Part shown: positions 49,668-62,400 of the stretch, one piece after another
Position numbering within the stretch: position 1 is the stretch's first letter
Layout of the letters: each line of letters starts with the position of its first letter
Assembly (NCBI GenBank): GCA_937943625.1
Contig: CALEAD010000041.1
Location: forward strand, 1-64,000
Direction: 5' to 3'
DNA: 64,000 nt
Source: an uncultured Anaerolineae bacterium
GTDB lineage: Bacteria; Chloroflexota; Anaerolineae; Promineifilales; Promineifilaceae
Translations under genes and position numbers: made by a program
The notes under the pieces: model-generated
Told to the model about the DNA's origin: nothing
The model's input: only the letters and a program-made list of their open reading frames with translations
The model's database searches: none

Positions 49668-49874
49668 CGCTTGAAGATTGGCAATCCTGGCACGGTTCAC
49701 CCTCTCTGGAAACAGTGCTTCACAAATTTCCGTCCGCAGACAACCAACGCCGAGCCACCCATCACCGGCAAAACCGCCATCGGCGGTCAGCCGTCAGCGG
49801 TCAAATTTCACAGCTTACTTGAACCAGGCCACAATCCTCAATCCCTAATCTCTTAATCTCTAACCGAAAAAACT
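49668..49874. repeat. Repeat-containing gap between ATPase and adaptor genes
   Basis: AAAACCGCCATCGGCGGTCAGCCGTCAGCGGTC (about 49769-49801) is a GGTCAGC-type unit. CAATCCCTAATCTCTTAATCTC (49840-49861) is the AATCTCTAATC word also near 23351-23460. GGCAAAACCGCCATCGGCGG can form a hairpin. No promoter is evident. Confidence 0.5.
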
Positions 49875-52550
49875 ATGAACTGGAAGCGCATCATTTTGAC
49901 TCTCATCATTCTCACCGCGCTGGTTAGCGGGGGATATTGGGCCTATCTACAATTTTTAGCGCCAACGGCCGTTGTCACCCCCACTGCCGCCGACGCCAAC
50001 GCCATTGCCCTCGACATCGGCCCGCGTACTATCTCCGCCGAGGCGCAGGTTGTGCCCCGTGCCTACGCTGCCTTATCCTTTGAGCTGGGCGGCCCCATTG
50101 CCGACATCCTGGTCAGCGAAGGGGATGTGGTCGCAGCGGGCGCGCCCCTGCTGCGCCTGGACAGCCGCGAGCAGGAGTTGATTATGCGCCAGGCAGAAAC
50201 GGCCGTGCAGCAAGCCCAGGCCAATCTTTCCGCGGCGCAAACTGGCCGCGCAGCCGCCCTGGTCGGGCTGGCGGCGGCACAAACGGCCGTTGCCGCCGCC
50301 GAAGCAGAACTGGCTCTAATTGCCGCTCCCCCCACCCCGGCACAAATTGCTCTGCAAGAAGCGCTGCTGGCCGCCGCCGATGCGCGCAGCCAGCAGGCCG
50401 AAGCGCAGCGCAGCGTGGTGCTAGAAGGCAGCAGCAGTGCTGAAATTCGCGCCGCCGAAGCGGAACTGGCCGCTGCCCAGGCGCAGTTGACAGCCGTGCG
50501 CCTGCAAAACGAGCCAATTGTACAAAATGAATCCGCCAGCACCAGCGCGCGCGAGCAGGCACAGCTGCGGCTAAACGCCGCCAACGCTGCTGTTACCGCA
50601 GCACAGGCCCGGGTAAATGAGCTGCGCGCCGGGGCCAGTAGCGCCGAACGGCTGGCGGCTAGCGGCGCAGTTGCCGCCGCCAGCGCCCAGCGAGACGCTG
50701 CTGCGGCACAGCTTGAGCTGCTGCTGGCCGGCCCCCACCCAGAGGCGCTAGCCGTGGCGCAGGCCAATCTGGCACAGGCGCAGCGCGCCGTGCGCGAGGC
50801 CGAACTGGCAGTACAACAGGCAGAAACGGCCGTTACCCAGGCCACTGCCGGCGTCACCGAAGCAGAAACGGCTGTGCAACAGGCGCAAGCATTGCTGGCA
50901 AAAATGACCCTCACCGCTCCCTTCAGTGGCACGGTTGCCAACCTGCCCGCACGTGTGGGTGAAGTGGCGCAGCCCGGTCGCCCCATCCTCACCCTGGCCG
51001 ACCTGAGCGTCTGGGAGATTGAAACAACCGACCTGACCGAGCTAAACGTCGTTGCCATCAAGGTCGGCGATGCCGTGGAAATCAGCCTGGACGCCTTCCC
51101 CGGCCAGCGGCTGCGCGGCCGCGTCAGCGACATTGCCCGCAACGCCACCCTGGTGCGCGGCGACGTGACCTATGTGGTAACTATTACACCAGAAAACGTG
51201 ACCCTACCGCTGCGCTGGGGCATGACCGCGTTTGTGACCTTTGGCCCAAGTGGGGCAATGGCCGCTGTGCCCAGTCCCGCCCCAGAAATCCCCAACAGCG
51301 TGCTGGCCGAAGGCGTGCTGGAGCCAATTACCCACGTTGCCCTCTCCTTCCAGGGGGGCGGGCGCGTGGCGCAGGTGTTCGTAAGCGAAGGGGAGCGTGT
51401 GGAGGCAGGCGCACCCCTGATCACGCTGGCGCCTGGCGACGCCGACATTGCCGTGCAGCAGGCAGAAGCGCGCCTGGCAACGGCCGAAGCGGGATTACAG
51501 GTGGCCGAAAGCCGGCTGGCGCTGGCGCGCGCCGGCCTGACTACGGCCCAGGAGCGCGTGGCCGTCGCCCAGGCACAGCTGGCGCTGGCACAGTCTGACC
51601 CGCTGCCGGAGGAATTGGCCGCCGCCCAGGCAAACGTGGCCGCTGCCCAGGCCGGCATCACGCAAGCGATAGGCAGCCGTGATGCGGCGCTGGAAATTGC
51701 CACCGACGCCAACGTGCGCGCGGCGCAGGCGGCCCTGGCTGCTGCCGTCGCCAATCGCCGCGCCATCGAGGAGCAGTACGATGCCGTTCTCACCAGTTGT
51801 ATAGACACGCCTGCGGGTGAGGTGTGCCCGCTCCTCGGCACCACAGAGGAGGCGGTGCGCGCCCAACTTGAGGCGGCGCACCAGGGGGAAGCAGCGGCGC
51901 AGACGGCACTGAATCAGCTTTTGGCCGGGCCAACAGCGGCGCAACGGCGCGCCGCGGGCGCGGCTGTGTCCCTGGCAGAGGCAAATCTGGCAATTGCCGA
52001 AGCGCAGTTGGCGCTGTTGCAGGCGGGCGCTACAGCGGAACAGATTGCACAGGTGGCGGTGGGGGTGCAGCAGGCGCAGGTGGGGGTGCAGCAGGCAGAA
52101 GTGGCCATCCAGGAGGCGGAAACGGCCGTTGCCCTGGCAGCGGCGCAGGTAGCCGCAGCGCAAACGGCCGTCGAGGTGGCACAGCTTGCACGTGAACGCC
52201 TGACCCTGACCGCGCCGTTTGCCGGGGTGGTTACGACCGTTGCCGTGCGCGCCGGCGAAATTGCCGCTCCTGGCCTGCCCGTGCTCACCCTGGCCGACCT
52301 GAGCGCCTGGCAGGTGAAGACCACTGACCTGACAGAGCTAGACGTGGCGCACATTCGCCCAGGAACGGCCGTTTCGGTCACATTCGACGCCATCCCGAAT
52401 ACGGCCGTGCGTGGCACCATCACCCAAATTGCCCTCACGCCCGGTTTTAGCCAGGGCGACGTCGTATACACCATCACCGCCCGTCTAGAGCCAGCCCCCA
52501 CCCTACCCCTGCGCTGGGGCATGACCAGCTTCGTCAGCGTTAACAACTAA
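49875..52550 (+). CDS. Tandem-duplicated HlyD/MacA-type adaptor protein
   Basis: Membrane-anchored adaptor for the exporter, 891 residues, about twice the usual 380-450. TM anchor at about 5-27. First unit: lipoyl half LSFELGGPIADILVSEGDVVAAGAPLLRL, a long Ala/Gln-rich coiled coil (to about 340), return half LTAPFSGTVANLPARVGEVAQPGRPILTL, then a beta-barrel ending LPLRWGMTAFV. Second unit from about residue 475: VALSFQGGGRVAQVFVSEGERVEAGAPLITL, a second coiled coil, LTAPFAGVVTTVAVRAGEIAAPGLPVLTL, ending LPLRWGMTSFV. The halves share motifs end to end, so the gene arose by internal duplication. This could double the adaptor stalk and match the two-halved permease (inference). Eight ACGGCCGT sites lie here. 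Confidence 0.88.
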   Translation: MNWKRIILTLIILTALVSGGYWAYLQFLAPTAVVTPTAADANAIALDIGPRTISAEAQVVPRAYAALSFELGGPIADILVSEGDVVAAGAPLLRLDSREQELIMRQAETAVQQAQANLSAAQTGRAAALVGLAAAQTAVAAAEAELALIAAPPTPAQIALQEALLAAADARSQQAEAQRSVVLEGSSSAEIRAAEAELAAAQAQLTAVRLQNEPIVQNESASTSAREQAQLRLNAANAAVTAAQARVNELRAGASSAERLAASGAVAAASAQRDAAAAQLELLLAGPHPEALAVAQANLAQAQRAVREAELAVQQAETAVTQATAGVTEAETAVQQAQALLAKMTLTAPFSGTVANLPARVGEVAQPGRPILTLADLSVWEIETTDLTELNVVAIKVGDAVEISLDAFPGQRLRGRVSDIARNATLVRGDVTYVVTITPENVTLPLRWGMTAFVTFGPSGAMAAVPSPAPEIPNSVLAEGVLEPITHVALSFQGGGRVAQVFVSEGERVEAGAPLITLAPGDADIAVQQAEARLATAEAGLQVAESRLALARAGLTTAQERVAVAQAQLALAQSDPLPEELAAAQANVAAAQAGITQAIGSRDAALEIATDANVRAAQAALAAAVANRRAIEEQYDAVLTSCIDTPAGEVCPLLGTTEEAVRAQLEAAHQGEAAAQTALNQLLAGPTAAQRRAAGAAVSLAEANLAIAEAQLALLQAGATAEQIAQVAVGVQQAQVGVQQAEVAIQEAETAVALAAAQVAAAQTAVEVAQLARERLTLTAPFAGVVTTVAVRAGEIAAPGLPVLTLADLSAWQVKTTDLTELDVAHIRPGTAVSVTFDAIPNTAVRGTITQIALTPGFSQGDVVYTITARLEPAPTLPLRWGMTSFVSVNN

Positions 52551-52595
52551 TCCTTCCACGTGCGCGTGTCACGGCGCAAACATGACCTTTTTCAC

Positions 52596-52624
52596 TTTAC
52601 AACTTTTCATAAATCATTTACATT
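52596..52624 (+). promoter_or_regulatory. Promoter of the pilin gene
   Basis: TTTACA (52596-52601), 17-base spacer, TACATT (52619-52624) in a locally AT-rich stretch. The leader of about 118 bases holds AGCTGGTCAGTCAG ... GGGCTGAAATGCC, similar to the sequence before clpP (2750-2771). Ribosome binding site AAAGGAG precedes the pilin start. Confidence 0.5.
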
Positions 52625-52749
52625 CTAGCTTGAGCTGTGTCTATTTTTAGCTGGTCAGTCAGTTGGTCAGCGGATCAGCCAGAAAGCTGATGGGCTGAAA
52701 TGCCGCGATGCTGACAATCATCCATTCTATTCATTCAAAGGAGTTTTTC

Positions 52750-53211
52750 ATGGACAAACAGCACAAGCATAAGGAAGAAGGCCAGGGTCTGGTTGAGTAT
52801 GCGTTGATACTCGTTCTGGTGGCTGTGGTCATCATCATCATTCTCACTATCCTGGGCACATCGGTGGGGCTGGTGTACGTGCGCGTGATAGGTGGACTAA
52901 ATGGCCAATCTATCACTGGCAGCGGCACAGAGTACGTGGTGCTGAGCGCAGACGTGACCGTGACCGGTGGCACGGTGTGCAACGTGAGCATTACCAACGC
53001 CTCGGTAGCAGTGGTTGAGAATGGCGCTTTGCTGCAAAATGGCAGCAGTGGCGCGATTACCGTCTCTGCACCGGGGGGATCAACCACCATGTCGGGCGGT
53101 ACCAATAACATGGGTATTGTCAGCGGTCTTTCGGCCACATTGAGTGGGGTCACTTGTGGCGGCAACCTGACCATTGGTAACACCGGTTTTAGTAAACCTA
53201 TTACTCCTTAG
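52750..53211 (+). CDS. Flp-type pilin with C-terminal Gly/Ser/Thr domain
   Basis: Class III (Flp/Tad) prepilin-like protein. KEEGQGLVEYALILVLVAVV carries the prepilin-peptidase-type junction (Gly before the hydrophobic helix, Glu at +5). Typical Flp pilins are 50-70 residues; this one has 153. The added 100 residues (TGSGTEYVVLSADVTVTGGTVCNVSITNASV ...) are Gly/Ser/Thr/Asn-rich beta-type sequence with two Cys, which may display an adhesive face. The ATG at 52750, with AAAGGAG 9 bases before it, is the start; the frame from 52708 is not. No tad assembly genes are in the window. Confidence 0.8.
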   Translation: MDKQHKHKEEGQGLVEYALILVLVAVVIIIILTILGTSVGLVYVRVIGGLNGQSITGSGTEYVVLSADVTVTGGTVCNVSITNASVAVVENGALLQNGSSGAITVSAPGGSTTMSGGTNNMGIVSGLSATLSGVTCGGNLTIGNTGFSKPITP

Positions 53212-53214
53212 CCG

Positions 53215-53258
53215 CAACACTGCCAGGCCAGGGCCGCGCCAGTTTGCCCTGGTGTTGT
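53215..53258 (+). terminator. Stem-loop after the pilin gene
   Basis: CAACA ... CCAGGGC pairs with GCCCTGG ... TGTTG in an extended hairpin just after the stop at 53211. No T run follows, so termination is a guess. Confidence 0.45.
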
Positions 53259-53295
53259 ATGATAAAGAGATTTGAGACTGGTTGTAACGACGAAG

Positions 53296-53380
53296 GGTCT
53301 TTGGGTTGGTTGGTTTGTTGGTTAGTTTGTTTGTTGGTTGGTTCCTAACCACTAGCTATCAAACTAGCCAACTAGCTAAC
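53296..53380. repeat. GGTTGGTT imperfect inverted repeat
   Basis: TTGGGTTGGTTGGTTTG, TTGGTTAG and TTGTTGGTTGG units on the left, CAAACTAGCCAACTAGC and TAACAACC on the right. It separates the pilin gene from the giant gene. Third member of the GGTTGGTT family in this window. Confidence 0.6.
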
Positions 53381-53444
53381 AACCCGTTAGATACAAGCGG
53401 TACACACCCGCTCTCCAATTGCTAATCGCTTCTCGAGGTGAAGT

Positions 53445-56400
53445 ATGCCGCAATCTGACCGCTTTTCCCGTTCTTTGACCAACCCTGTTCGCGTGTCCTG
53501 GCAGCGCCTGGGCGCCGTGGGAACGCTGCCGCTGGCAGCGTTGTTGTTTCTGACGCTGCTTTTCTGGCTGATGGGCGCGCCGCAGTCACAGGCGCAGCCG
53601 GACACAACGCCGCTGTATGTAACGGCGAATGGAACGGGTACAGCCTGTACGCCGGCGGCTCCTTGCGCGCTGCAAACGGCCGTTTCCCAGGCTATTCCCG
53701 GCCAATCTATTTACGTGGCCGGCGGAACCTACACGGGCAGTGGCATAGACCCGGTTGTGCGCGTGACAACGGCCGTTACCCTGACGGGCGGTTTTGATGC
53801 GGCAAACTGGGGCGCCTCCCCCAACCCCATCGTCAACCCCACCATTCTCGACGGGCAGGCAACGCGGCAGGTGGTGCGCATTGAGGGAGCAATCAGCCCC
53901 ATCATCGAGAATTTTGAAATTGTCAACGGCCGTGCGCCCTCTGGCGCCGGTATCTTTAATCAGAACGGTTCCCCCATCATTCGCCACAACAAAATTTACG
54001 GCAACCAGACAAACGCCAACCCGCGCACGGGCAGCGGCATCTTTGATGGCGGCTCAGCGCTCATTGTGGCCAACGAAATATACAACAACAATGACAACCC
54101 AGGGCAGGGAGGCGCTATCTGCATAGACAACAGCAGTGGTCTTAGCACCATTCGCCTCAACCGCATTCACAACAACAGCGCGACACTGGGTGGCGGCATA
54201 GCCCTGCGCGGTGGGGGGCAGGCTTTTTTGGAAGCCAACATGATTTACGACAACACCGGCAATGGCGGCGGCTTCATTAACATCAATGGCACGGCCACGC
54301 TGTACAGCAACCTCTTCTACGGCAACAGCGGTACGAATGGCGGCGCGTTGAGTCTGCTGGCAAACAGCACCCTCTGGAATAACACCATTGCCGACAACAG
54401 CGCCACCTCATCTGGCGGCGGCATCTACGTGGAAAGTGGCACCATTGCCGTACACAACACGATTATTGCCTTCAACAGCAGCGGCAGTGGTAACGACGGC
54501 ATTCACGTGACAGGCGGGACGGTCAGTGGCGGCTACAACAACGTGCACGACGATACGCTTAGCGCCAGCGTGAGCTTTAGCAACCCCATTTCGGGGAATC
54601 CCGCTTTTGTCAGCCGCGGTGCGCCGGACTTTGACTACCACCTGACTCCCGGCAGCCCCAACGTGAACGCGGGTGACCCCAATACGCCAACGGCCGTTAA
54701 CCTGGACATAGATGGCCAGGAACGCCCCTTCAACAACCGGCACGACGTGGGCGCCGATGAGTATGGTAACCTGGTGCGCTTCACGCTGCAGCCGGAGCAA
54801 ATTCGCAACGATTTTCAGGAACGAGGCACAATTGCCACCTATAACCACACGCTACGCAACACGGGCAACGTGCCTGACGGGTACACCTTCTCGTGCAGCA
54901 ACACGCTGGGCTGGCAGGTAACCTGCCCCGGCAACATCAGCAATCTGGCGCCGGGGCAGCAGGTGCAGTTGAGCACGCAGGTGGCCGTCACCGGCACGGC
55001 ACTGACGCGCGCGCGCACCTTCCTCACGGCCGTTTCCGTCACCTCGCCTACCATTTCGCACACGGCCGTGATTGAAACCATCGTCAGTCCGCGGCCCGGC
55101 CTGGAATTCGCCCCTTCCTACAACGCCACCGTGCTGCCGGGCGACGTGCTCACCTACACGCACACCCTCACCAACACTGGCGACGCTGTGGAAACATTCA
55201 ACATTGCCCTGTTGCCAGGGAGCAGTTGGGCCACCCTGTTGCCAAGCAACAACTTCTCCATCGAGTTGCTGCCTGGGCGCAGCGCCACCGTGCGCGTGCG
55301 GATGGTGGTTCCACCAACGGCGCCGGCAGGCCTGGCAGGCGTGGCGCGCATTCAGGCCAGCTCTAGCTTCGACCCTAGCGTTGCCCAGGTGGTCACAAAT
55401 ACACTGGTAGCGCGGCCAACGGTTGGCACGCGCTACGTCTCGCAGGATGGCAACAACAGCAACAACAACTGCACACAAAGCACCCAGCCCTGCCGCACCA
55501 TTGCCCACGCCGTAGGCCAGGCTTCTTTTGGCGACGAAGTGCGCATTGCGCGCGGCACGTACACCGCCAATGGCGTACCCGTGAACGATACGGTGATTCT
55601 TTCCGGCGGCTGGACGCCCGGCTTCCTCAGTCAGGGAGAACCGCACGAAACGCGCATCAGCGGCAATAACAGTGGCCTGATCTTTAACATCGCCCCAGGC
55701 AGCGCCGTGCGTCCGCTCTTCAGCAATCTGACGCTGGAAAACGGCCGTAATCAGGTCGGTCCCGGCGGCGCTGTGGTCGTGGGCAACGCGGCGCAACCCC
55801 GCTTCGAGCGGGTGATTTTCCAAAACAATGAGGCGACCGGCGGGGGGGGCGCCCTTTATACGGCCAGCAATGCCGTGGTGATCATTCAAAGCAGCCGGTT
55901 TCTCGGCAACAGCGTCACAGGGGGCAGCGGTGGCGCGTTGCAGAGCGTGAACGGCGTCATCACAATCAGGCAAAGCGAGTTTGTGGCCAACACGGCCGCT
56001 TCCGGCGGCGCGCTGGCAATCAATGGTGGGCAGCTTCTGGTGGAAAACACCCTCTTCCACCTGAACCAGGCCAGCAGCAACGGCGGCGCCATCTTCCTGG
56101 GCAGCGGCCAGATGACGCTGTGGAACAACACGCTGGTAAGCAACACGGCCGTTGGCAACGGCGGCGGCATTTACAATCAGGCAGCTAGCGTACTGGTGAG
56201 CAACGCCATTCTGGCGCAAAACAGCGCCAGCAGCGGCGGCCCTCTCTTCAGCAACAGCGGCAGCTTCACCCTCAGTTACAGCAACCGCTGGCAAAACAGC
56301 CCCAACGACGCCCCAGGCATCACCCTCGGCAGCGGCAACATCATTGCCGACCCGCTCTTCCGCGACGGCCGTTTCCGACTGGAGCGCGGCTCCCCCTCGC

Positions 56401-59400
56401 TGGATACAGGCAACCCGGCCACCCCTCTGACAGTAGACTTTGAAGATGATTTCCGCCCGGCCGACAACGGCTTTGACATGGGCTGGGACGAGCTGGCAGG
56501 CTGTCGCGCCCAGCGGGACGGCGTCACCTACGCCAGCATCCAGGAGGCGGTTAACCGCGCGAACGCCGTCAGCAACCTGATTCGCGTCACGGGAACCTGC
56601 CGCGGCGTGAACAGCATTGTGGTCAACGGCCGACCCATCAGCCAGACGGTGGTGCTGACGCAGTCGCTAACCATCCAGGGCGGCTGGAACAACGACTTTA
56701 CGCGCTGGGAAAATCTGCCCACATATGTGGACCCAGAAGGGCGCGGTCGCGGTTTTTACCTCAGCGGCAACGTGGCGCCGGTGCTGCAAAGCCTGATCAT
56801 CGTCAGCGGCAACGCAGCAGGGCTGGGCGGTGGACCGGCTGGCGAGGATGCGGGCGGCGGCATCTATAACCTGAATACGCAGGTGGTGCTGCAAGACGTG
56901 CGCATTTTGACGAATACGGCCGTTCTGGGCGGCGGCTTCTACAATCACAGCGGCGCGTCCAGTTTCCGCTCCACGCCGCCCACCAGCACCCTGGAACGAG
57001 CTGATTCCCCCTTTACACATGTGGCTGGCAACACGGCCGTTTCCGGCGGTGGCCTCTACAACCATGCGGGCGTTCTGCAACTGGACAGCGTGCGCGTTTA
57101 TAGCAACACGGCCAACCTGGGCGGCGGCTTGTTCAACCAGAGCGGTACCAGCGTGGTCACCAACACCCTCATCTACCAGAATCAGGCGCAGCGCGGCGGC
57201 GGCGTCTATCACCAGGGGGGTACGGCCGTTTTCTGGCACCTCACCTTCTTTGGCAATCGTGCCACCATCCAAGGGGGCGGCTTCTACAGCGCTGCCGGCA
57301 ATCCACTGGTGCGCAGCAGCATCTTCCAGAGCAATCTAGCCCCAACTGGTCCTGCCTTCTTTGCCGCCAGCGGCATTCCCACCCTGGATTACAACTATTA
57401 CCACGACTATGTGGGCACGGCCGTTGTTGGCGCAAACCCCGGCGCCAACTCCATCCTCAGCAACGTCATCCCGCCAGGGCTACAAAACCCGGCACAGGGC
57501 GATTTCCACCTGACGGATACGGCCGCCGCCATTGACGTAGGCGACCCGGACGGCCCGGCGCGGCGCGACTTCGACGGTGAACCCCGTCCCGGCAATCAGG
57601 CGCCAGACATCGGCGCCGATGAGGTCATCGGCTGCCTGGTAAACCTGAATGGCGTCCTCTACGGCAGCATCCAGGCGGCGCTGCGCAACGCTCGCCCCGG
57701 CGACGAAGTGAAAGTTGCCGGCGTGTGTAGCGGCGTGCACCCATTCAACACTGCCAGCGTGGGCGGCAGCGGCGCTTGCGGCGGGCAAATTCAGGTGACG
57801 GTGCACCTGACCAGGAGTGCCCACCTTTCCGGCGGCTGGAATGACACCTTCACCGCGCAAAGCGAGGAGACGCCCACGCTGCTAGACGCGCGTGGATTGG
57901 GACGGGTGATGTACATTGCCCCTGGCATTACCTCCACCGTTTCTGGCTTCCACCTGCTCAATGGACAGGTGACGGGCAATGGTGGCGCTGTTTGTATAGA
58001 TAACGCCGCGCCTACCATCCAGCAAAATCAGTTCTACAGCAACACCGCCAGCGTGGGGGGCGCGCTGTATAGTGCCAACAGCGCCGCGCGCGTTACCGGC
58101 GGCAATCGCTTCTTCCAAAACACGGCAACCAGCGGCGGCGCAATGGCAGCGGCGGGCAACACGGCTGTTACCCTGCAAAACAACTTCATCTATAGCAACA
58201 CGGCCAGCAATGGCGGCGCTTACCACAACGTGGCGGGCAATCACAACTTCTGGCACAACACCCTGTTCAACAACAGCGCCAGCGGCAATGGCGGCGCGGT
58301 ACACGTGGCGGCAGGTAGCCCTTCCATTCGCAGCAACCTGTTCATTAGCAATACGGCCGTGAGCGCAGGGGCAATTTTTGCCGTCACCGGCGCCACGCCC
58401 AGCCTGGGTTACAACAATTACTTTGGCAACGCGCCCACCGACCTGAGCGGCAATTTGAGCTACGGGCCGGGCAACCTGTTTGTGGACCCGCGCTTTAACG
58501 ACCTGAGGGCGCTGAACTTTACCCTGCCCATTACCTCACCAGTGGTAGACCGGGGCGACCCGACACTGCCCGTCACGGCCGACTTTGAGGGAGATATACG
58601 GCCGTCGCACCAGGGCTTTGACATGGGCGCGGACGAGTTTGGCGGCTGCTTTGCGCGCGTGCTCAGCACCCCAGAGGTCATTTACGGCCGTCCGCAAACG
58701 GCCGTAGATGTTGCGCCAGCCAACAGCGTGGTGCAGATCAGCGGCGTCTGCTACGGCGTCAACGCGCGCATGCTCAGCAGCAGCATTGTCGTCACGCAGA
58801 CGCTCTTCCTCGACAAAAACCTGACGGTAACAGGCAACTGGAATTACAACAATGCCGGCAGAGGCACGCTCGACGCGCTCCTGCGCGGACGTGCCCTGTA
58901 CGTAGCTGCCGGCGCCACGGTGACGGTGACTAATCTGACCTTGCAGCAAGGCGACGGCGCAACGGCGGGGCTGCAAAACGGCAGCGGCGGTGGCCTGTTT
59001 AATGATGGCACGCTGCTGCTGCAAGAAAGCCGCATTCGCCAAAGTCGCGCTACGCTAGGCGGCGGTGTGTACAATGCCGCTTCACTGACGCTACGGGCAA
59101 CGGACGTGATCAGCAATCAAGCTACCCAGGGCGCCGGGCTGTACACCAACGTCACGGGCACGGGCGGCGTGCTGGCCACAGGCGGCAGCCGCTTTAGCGG
59201 TAACACGGCCACGCAGCAGGGCGGCGGCGTCTACCGCCAGAGTGGCGCGCTGGTGTTGGATGGCAGCACCCTAAACGACAACAGCGCCAACCAGGGTGGC
59301 GCCATTTACCTGCGCGGTGGCGGCGGCACAGCCGACGTGTGGAATAACTTCATTTATGCGAACGTGGCCATCAATCGCGGCGCGGGGGTGTATAACTTTG

Positions 59401-62400
59401 ACACAAACGGCCGTATCTGGCACAACACCTTTGTGGGCAACCGCGGCGATGGCCTGTTTAGTGGCGCCAGCAACAACGAAATCCGCAGCAACATCTTCGA
59501 CGGCAACCTGGGCACGGGCATCCACACTCAGGCCGCCAACCCCACCATTCGTTACAACATCGTCTATAGCAACGGCGTAGATTATGGCGGTACGGCCGTT
59601 GGCGCCGCCAGCGATCCCACCAACCTGAGCGTCAGCCCCGTTTACCGCAACCGCAGCCAGCAAGATTATCACCTGATTGGCGAATCCCCAGGCGTAGATG
59701 CGGGTGACCCCAGCCTGCCCATTGCCGGCCTGAATCATGACTACGACGGCCACCTGCGGCCCACCAACGCCGCACCCGACATTGGCGCCGATGAAGTCAA
59801 CTCCTGCTACATCCGCGTGGTCAACCCCATCACAAGCGCGCCCACCTACTTTGGCAAGCTGCAAGACGCCATTGACTATGCGCAATCGTTCCCCAACCCC
59901 AATCCAAAGGTGGAAATTGCGCGCGGCACTTGCAGCGGCGTCCAACTGCGTGATGGCACATTACAGGTAGCCTATGTCTCGGAAAATCTGCACATCATCG
60001 GCTCCTTGCGCCGCAGCAACTTTAGCAACCCGTACGATTACGAGAGCCGTGATATTGGCGCGCTCAGCACGGCGATTGACGCACAGGAAGCCGGGCGTGT
60101 CTTCAAGATCGCCCCTGGCGTCAGCATTACCCTGGAACGGGTGGCGCTGGTGAACGGCAACGCCCTGGCTGCAGGTGGCGGCAACAGCGATGGCGGCGCG
60201 CTTTACTTCCCCGGCCCCGGCCATTTACAGCGCAATACCAGCCAGGCTTGCCAGAGTACGGCCGTTAACGGCGGCGGCTACTTTGTCGGCAGCAGCGCCA
60301 CCGCCCACATCACCGGCGCCAGCACCGGTGTCTGCTTTGTAGCGCTCTTCGACGATCAAGATCGTTTCTTACAACTTTACGACTTTTACGGCGGCAACGA
60401 AGCCAGCGGCAACGGCGGTGGCGCTTACTTTAGCAGCGGCGCAACCGTGGAGATTGTCAATCACGGTCATAGCGGCAACAGCGCCACAGGCAGCGGCGGG
60501 GCGCTGTACATTGGTGCACCCACCCTCATCATCAACGGCGTTTTTGGCCTGAACGAGGCCGGCGTGCATGGCGGCGCCATCTACAATGCCAGCAACCTGG
60601 CCATGTACCACAACACCCTGCGCGACAACCTGGCCACCCAGCGCGGCGGCGGCATCTACCACGCAGGCAGCAGCCTGACGCTCAACAGCAACATCATCTA
60701 CAGCAACCTGGCACAGGGCGACACGGGCGGCGGCCTCTACGTCGGCGGCGGCAACCTCACGCTGGCCTACAACAACTTTAACAGTAACTTACCCAATGAA
60801 ACCAGCACCGGCAACGTAGGCAGTAACCCCATCTTCGGCGACCCGCAGTTTATCTTCGGCTATGTGCTGTCGCAATACTCACCCAACATAGACCGCGCCG
60901 ACCCTACACTGCTGCTAGACGACAACAATGGCGGCGTCTGGCCCGGCGGCATTAATTTCGACGCCGGCAACTGGCGTCGCCCAGACGTGCATCCCGTTTA
61001 TGCTAACCTGAATCCGGCCATCTCTGGTTACGCCAGTGACGTGGGCGCCGATGAGTATTGGAAGGAGTTTGGCTGTGACGTGCGGCCAAATGAAAACCAG
61101 AGCACCGTCTTCCCCGGCGACGTCGTGACGTACACGGTCACGGTCTACAACGTTGGCTTCCCCAACCGTCTGCAAGACCCGATCTATTCACACGGCTTTA
61201 CCGACACCATCACCATTACCCTGAGTAGCCCGCGTGGCTGGGCCGAGATGTCGGGTGGCCCACTGCAGGTGGTGACGCTGGATTACTGGGATGACGTGGA
61301 GGAGGATGACCGCGTGTCCCTGGTGGTCACGGTCACGGTTCCCATTACCGCCAGCTTCGGCGTGCAGGAGGTGTCGCGCGTGGAGTGTCGTTCTGCTTCT
61401 CTGCCCACGCGCACCGACGCGACGCGCCTGACCACCAACGTGGGGTTGGTCAGTAGCCTGGTAGTGGCGCCAGAATATGTGACGCGCGCTTTCCCCGGCC
61501 AGGTGCTCACCTTTACGCACCATGTAACCAACACGGGAAATCAGGCGGGCAGCTTTTATATGGTGTCTAGTGCAGGGGCGGCAGGGCTGTCAACGGCCGT
61601 TGTCACACGCATTGAGGACGCCAATGGCAACGTCTACAGCGACCCGCTAGGGGTGAGCGACGTGCCCATCGCTATCGGCGTAGGCGAAACCATCACCACG
61701 TCGCTGCAAGTGCAAATCTTGCCCACCGCCCCTGCGGGCGAAACGGCCAATCCCGGTCTGATTGCGCGCGCCGTCAACGACCCAACCGTTCAGGCGCAGG
61801 TTATCAACCAGATTGTGATCAGCCCGGCCATTGGCACCCGCTATGTGGCCCCGGCCGGCAGCGACCTGAACAACAACTGCCTGGTCAGCACGCAGCCGTG
61901 CGCCACGATCCAGCATGCGGTCAGTGAGGCTGCCGACGGCGATACCATCCTGGTGGCGGCAGGGGTGTACACCGGCACCGGCCCGGAACTGCTGCGCCTG
62001 CAAAAGTCGCTGCAAATTATGGGCGGCTATAGCACGGCCGATAACTTTGCCAGTGCTCAGCCAGCCATCAACCAGACGGTGCTAGACGCGCAAGAGCTGC
62101 GGCGTGTGATCACGCTGGACGCAGGACACACGCTGTTGCTGCGGGGGCTATTTGTGCAGAACGGCCGTGCTGATGAAGGCGGCGGCATCTACAATGCCGG
62201 CTCTGACCTGACGCTGCAAGGAACCTGGGTGCTATCAAACACGGCGAACTACGGCAGCGGCATTTACCATGTGGACGGTGAACTGGCGCTCTATAGCAGC
62301 GTGCTGGCCCATAACAAAGGTAGTAATGGGCCTTCCGGTTTGGGTACGGGTGGCGCGCTGTTTGTGTCCGCGGGAACGGCCGTGATTGAAAACAATACCT

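Noticed and set aside
54852-56294. 480-codon minus-strand frame inside the giant gene
   Set aside because: The plus-strand frame has clear beta-helix and sandwich repeats; the antisense frame results from high GC and repeat composition.
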